A DNA stretch of 17,491 nt from an uncultured Phocaeicola sp. (GTDB lineage: Bacteria; Bacteroidota; Bacteroidia; Bacteroidales; Bacteroidaceae): positions 1-17,491 of the forward strand of contig CAOYQO010000040.1 in NCBI GenBank assembly GCA_948566455.1. Direction: 5' to 3'. Positions 14,823-17,491 of this stretch are shown here, in pieces (position 1 is the stretch's first letter; each line of letters starts with the position of its first letter). The position numbers and the translations under genes were made by a program. The notes under the pieces are model-generated. The model was not told the origin of the DNA. It did not search any database and saw only the letters and a list, made by a program, of their open reading frames with translations.

Positions 14823-15269
14823 ATGAAAACTGGAAAAATCTATTTCATGCTCCTTGTAGGTGTGGGTATGGCATTGGCGAGTTGTGGTAACTCTCAAAAC
14901 AAGAAAAATGAATCTCCTGCAGTAGGTAGCGATAAAGATGAACATGGCTGTATTGCTTCCGCCGGATATATATGGAGTGAGGTGCAGAAAGACTGTATCC
15001 GTCTTTGGGAAAAAGGTGTCCGCATGGAAAGTGTGGCAGATAAGGAAAATACAGCGTATATTGTTTTTGCTCCCGACTCATTGCAAGTAGAATTATTCTT
15101 CTCCGGTGACCAACCCAATGAAATATTGGATCGCCGTTCGCTGCCGGGCGGAGACTATGTCTGGAATGTAGAAGACGATGATACAAAGAATGTCCGCCAG
15201 GAGAATGGAAAATGGACAATCAGCCAACGAGGAAACCTGATCTATCAGCAGGTGGACGAGGCTAAGTAA
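14823..15269 (+). CDS. Small lipoprotein of unknown function
   Basis: The start at 14823 gives 148 aa beginning with a lipoprotein signal (MKTGKIYFMLLVGVGMALASC, lipid Cys at 21). An in-frame ATG 105 nt upstream would bury this signal and cover the likely promoter, so it is not chosen. The mature protein begins with a polar Asn/Lys stretch, then GCIASAGYIWSEVQKDCIRL with paired cysteines that could form a disulphide in the periplasm, and a beta-rich second half (VELFFSGDQPNEILDRRSLP). I recognise no function. It opens a plus-strand run of four genes with gaps of 14-20 nt, so it is probably co-transcribed with the exonuclease behind it. Confidence 0.8.
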   Translation: MKTGKIYFMLLVGVGMALASCGNSQNKKNESPAVGSDKDEHGCIASAGYIWSEVQKDCIRLWEKGVRMESVADKENTAYIVFAPDSLQVELFFSGDQPNEILDRRSLPGGDYVWNVEDDDTKNVRQENGKWTISQRGNLIYQQVDEAK

Positions 15270-15283
15270 TTGTTTGAGATGTT

Positions 15284-15778
15284 ATGGAGAACTTTGCTGC
15301 CATAGACTTTGAAACTGCCAATGAACAACGCACCAGTGTGTGCAGTGTCGGGGTAGTGATTGTGCGGGATGGAGAGATTGTAGATCGTTACTATAGTCTT
15401 ATTCGTCCTGAACCGGAGTATTACTCCTATTGGAATACCCGGGTACATGGGTTGACATTGGCAGATACAGTGGAAGCACCGGTATTTCCGGTAGTATGGC
15501 AAGAGATTGCACCGCTTATAGAGGGGCTTCCGCTTGTGGCGCATAACAAAGGTTTTGATGAAAGTTGTTTGAAAGCGGTTTTCAAGACTTACTGCTTAGA
15601 TTACCCCGATTATGAATTTCATTGTACCTTGAGTACGGCACGAAGACGAATCAAAGGTTTGCCCAATTATCAGTTGCATACGGTAGCGACCTATGTTGGA
15701 TACGAGTTGGAACAGCATCACCATGCATTGGCTGACGCTGAGGCTTGTGCCTGGATTGCCCGGGAAATAATAGAATAA
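15284..15778 (+). CDS. DnaQ-like 3'-5' exonuclease (DEDDh family)
   Basis: This 164-aa protein is a single exonuclease domain of the type found in DNA polymerase III epsilon and RNase T. ExoI motif: AAIDFETA with Asp8 and Glu10. ExoII region: LVAHNKGFDESCL with Asp92. ExoIII: HHALADAEA with His146 and Asp151. The five metal-binding and catalytic residues of the DEDDh pattern are thus present. There is no polymerase, helicase or BRCT part, so it is a stand-alone nuclease acting on single strands or 3' ends in DNA repair or RNA processing; the substrate cannot be told. It starts 14 nt after the lipoprotein gene and ends 19 nt before the phosphatase gene. Confidence 0.9.
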   Translation: MENFAAIDFETANEQRTSVCSVGVVIVRDGEIVDRYYSLIRPEPEYYSYWNTRVHGLTLADTVEAPVFPVVWQEIAPLIEGLPLVAHNKGFDESCLKAVFKTYCLDYPDYEFHCTLSTARRRIKGLPNYQLHTVATYVGYELEQHHHALADAEACAWIAREIIE

Positions 15779-15797
15779 CGAAGAAAAAAGTACGAAT

Positions 15798-16598
15798 ATG
15801 GATTTAGCATCACTTACTGCGGAAGTCTGCCGCATTGCTATGGATGCAGGAAGTTTTTTGAAAGAAGAAAGAAAAACATTCCGTAGCGAGAGCGTGGAAA
15901 AGAAACATGCGCATGACTACGTGTCCTACGTAGATAAAGAATCGGAGAAGCAGATTGTTGCCGAGCTCTCCGCATTGTTGCCGGAAGCCGGTTTTATTAC
16001 GGAAGAAGGTTCGGCTGTGTATCAGGATGAACCCTGTTGCTGGGTTGTGGACCCGCTGGACGGGACTACGAATTATATCCATGACAATGCACCTTACTGT
16101 GTATGTATAGCCCTTCGCTCCAGGGAGGAACTTTTGTTGGGTGTGGTGTACGATCCTTGCCGGGATGAGTGTTTCTATGGTTGGAAAGACGGTGGCGCTT
16201 ACGTGGATGGCCAGCGGATACAGGTTTCCAATGTACAACAGATGGAAGATGCCTTTCTGGTAGTAGAACTGCCTTATAACTCATGCCAATATGCCCGTAC
16301 GGGAGAACACCTGATACATAACCTGTATGGTAAAGTAGGTGGCATTCGTATGACCGGTTCTGCTGCCTTAGCGATATGTTATGTAGCTGCCGGACGTTTT
16401 GATGCCTGGGCGGAGGCGTTCATCGGCAAATGGGATTATTCGGCAGCTGCGTTGCTTGTATTAGAGGCAGGTGGCCGGGTGACCGACTTCTATGGAAATG
16501 AAAGTTTTATAGAAGGGCATCATATTATTGCTACGAACGGACATCTGCATTCTACGTTGCAACAACTGATACAAGAAGTCCCTCCATTGGGGATGTAA
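15798..16598 (+). CDS. Inositol monophosphatase family protein
   Basis: This 266-aa protein has the full set of family motifs: ITEEGS (Glu69-Glu70), the metal site WVVDPLDGTTNYIH (Asp85 and Asp88), and GKWDYSAAALLVLEAGG (Asp213) near the C-terminus. Length and order match bacterial SuhB/CysQ-like enzymes, which remove a phosphate from inositol phosphates, PAP or similar small molecules with Mg2+. Which substrate applies cannot be decided. No signal peptide is seen, so it is cytoplasmic. It is the third gene of the plus-strand run, 19 nt after the exonuclease gene and 17 nt before the ComF-like gene. If PAP were the substrate, the exonuclease neighbour would be of interest, since PAP inhibits some nucleases; this is only a suggestion. 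Confidence 0.92.
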   Translation: MDLASLTAEVCRIAMDAGSFLKEERKTFRSESVEKKHAHDYVSYVDKESEKQIVAELSALLPEAGFITEEGSAVYQDEPCCWVVDPLDGTTNYIHDNAPYCVCIALRSREELLLGVVYDPCRDECFYGWKDGGAYVDGQRIQVSNVQQMEDAFLVVELPYNSCQYARTGEHLIHNLYGKVGGIRMTGSAALAICYVAAGRFDAWAEAFIGKWDYSAAALLVLEAGGRVTDFYGNESFIEGHHIIATNGHLHSTLQQLIQEVPPLGM

Positions 16599-16615
16599 CA
16601 TAAATAAACTACTTA

Positions 16616-17320
16616 ATGAAAAATACTGTGAAAATCTGGTTAGGCCCTCTGTTTCATCTCTTTTTTCCACGTTGTTGTGTGGTTTGTGGAGCTCCGCTTG
16701 TAGAAGGTGAAGAGGCTATTTGCACGCATTGTAACATTAACATGCCCCGTACCAATTACCATAAGGTAAAAGACAACCTTGTGGAGCGTATGTTCTGGGG
16801 AAAGATTCCTTTGGAACGTGCCACTTCTTATTTTTTCTATCGCAAAGGGAGTGATTTCCGCAAGATACTGCATCAGTTCAAGTATGGAGGACGAAAAGAA
16901 CTGGGTGCAATAATGGGGCGTTTTATGGCTGCAGAGTTGGCTACAACAGATTTCTTCGAAGGTGTAGATATCATTATCCCCGTGCCTCTGCATCCCCGTA
17001 AGAGGAGGGCGCGCGGGTACAATCAAAGTGAATGGATTGCCCGTGGTGTGTCTCAGGTAGTAGGATTACCTGTGGATGTATCTTCGGTGATACGTGAGAA
17101 GCATACGGATACGCAAACCCGTAAATCGACTTATGAACGTTGGGAGAATGTGGATGGCATCTTTCGGCTTCGTCATCCGGAGAATTTTGTGGGAAAGCAT
17201 GTGCTGATTGTTGATGATGTATTGACTACCGGTTCTACTACTACTGCTTGTGCCGATGTTTTTCATGAAATAGAAGGAGTACGCATTAGTGTGCTGACAT
17301 TGGCGGTAGCCGAAGGATAG
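16616..17320 (+). CDS. ComF-family phosphoribosyltransferase-like protein
   Basis: This 234-aa protein has the ComF layout: an N-terminal zinc-finger-like pair (CVVC at 21-24 and CTHC at 36-39), the family signature IPVPLHPRKRRARGYNQSEW (about 121-140) and a C-terminal PRPP-binding loop VLIVDDVLTTGST (about 196-208). Members take part in DNA uptake and handling of single strands in competent bacteria, and in other bacteria have less clear roles, often linked to DNA or recombination. It closes the four-gene plus-strand run and ends about 85 bp before the convergent terminator. Start ATG at 16616 lies 17 nt after the phosphatase stop. Confidence 0.93.
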   Translation: MKNTVKIWLGPLFHLFFPRCCVVCGAPLVEGEEAICTHCNINMPRTNYHKVKDNLVERMFWGKIPLERATSYFFYRKGSDFRKILHQFKYGGRKELGAIMGRFMAAELATTDFFEGVDIIIPVPLHPRKRRARGYNQSEWIARGVSQVVGLPVDVSSVIREKHTDTQTRKSTYERWENVDGIFRLRHPENFVGKHVLIVDDVLTTGSTTTACADVFHEIEGVRISVLTLAVAEG

Positions 17321-17405
17321 TATAAATAATGTTAATATAGAGGTTGAAGCTCTGCATTCAGCAGATTCTGTATCATTGATGCAGCTGTTTGCAGGATAGA
17401 AAACA

Positions 17406-17436
17406 AAAAAGGTTCGCCGTAATGACGAACCTTTTT
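17406..17436. terminator. Bidirectional intrinsic terminator
   Basis: AAAAAGGTTCG (17406-17416) and CGAACCTTTTT (17426-17436) are perfect complements around a 9-nt loop, giving a GGTTCG stem with A-run and T-run on the two sides. It can thus stop transcripts from both directions: the plus-strand ComF run coming from the left and the minus-strand tRNA-Asn coming from the right, whose 3' end is only 2 nt away. Confidence 0.85.
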
Positions 17437-17437
17437 G

Positions 17438-17491
17438 CTCTTCCTCTTGGACTTGAACCAAGGACCCTCTGATTAACAGTCAGATGCTCTA
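17438..17491 (-). tRNA. tRNA-Asn (GTT), 3' part only, cut by window edge
   Basis: On the minus strand the anticodon arm is TCTGA-CTGTTAA-TCAGA with anticodon GTT (17475-17477). The variable loop follows, then the T-arm CTTGG-TTCAAGT-CCAAG, the 3' acceptor strand AGGAAGA and discriminator G at 17438. No CCA is encoded, so it must be added by the CCA enzyme. The D-arm and 5' acceptor strand lie beyond 17491. Confidence 0.9.

Overview
The window looks like a Bacteroides-type (Bacteroidales) chromosome. The coding sequence is AT-rich with weak Shine-Dalgarno signals. It carries Bacteroides-style lipoproteins, a type IX secretion (T9SS) C-terminal sorting tail, a Bacteroidetes-type Rhs/YD-repeat protein, a TAnnTTTG-like -7 element, and tRNA-Asn(GTT) without an encoded CCA. 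I assign genus level only by resemblance.

Right side (about 14.8-17.5 kb): four tightly spaced plus-strand genes (lipoprotein, DnaQ-like exonuclease, inositol-monophosphatase family protein, ComF-like phosphoribosyltransferase) end at a convergent hairpin terminator shared with a minus-strand tRNA-Asn cut by the window edge. This is the conserved flank.

Middle (6.2-14.3 kb, minus strand): a secreted protein with a T9SS-type tail is followed 25 nt later by a very large Rhs protein (2068 aa from the preferred start). The Rhs core ends in a short variable C-terminal domain carrying HEIVIH, and a lipoprotein gene starts 2 nt after its stop. This is the usual layout of a polymorphic toxin and its immunity protein, here apparently protected in the periplasm.

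Left side (0.4-6.2 kb, minus strand): a graveyard of displaced toxin/immunity cassettes downstream of the live rhs gene. Three fossils of the same rhs core can be aligned to the intact gene: 566-1451, 2586-2632 and 5714-5869. Between them lie small genes that look like orphan immunity genes: lipoprotein 1497-2039, cytoplasmic 2121-2570 and 2695-3237, and two secreted proteins (3446-3850, 4149-4823) that each carry one in-frame amber codon. A frameshifted toxin tail (3852-4116) sits one base before one of them. A decayed IS5-family element (4840-5659) with recognisable inverted repeats and a TTA duplication has inserted next to one cassette. At the left end are a 94-bp block of four inverted repeat units and a 22-bp-stem hairpin.

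Together this reads as one active Rhs competition locus with a fossil record of earlier toxin tips. The old toxins decay quickly while several immunity genes stay open. Specific toxin activities and immunity pairings are inferred from layout and motifs, not proven.
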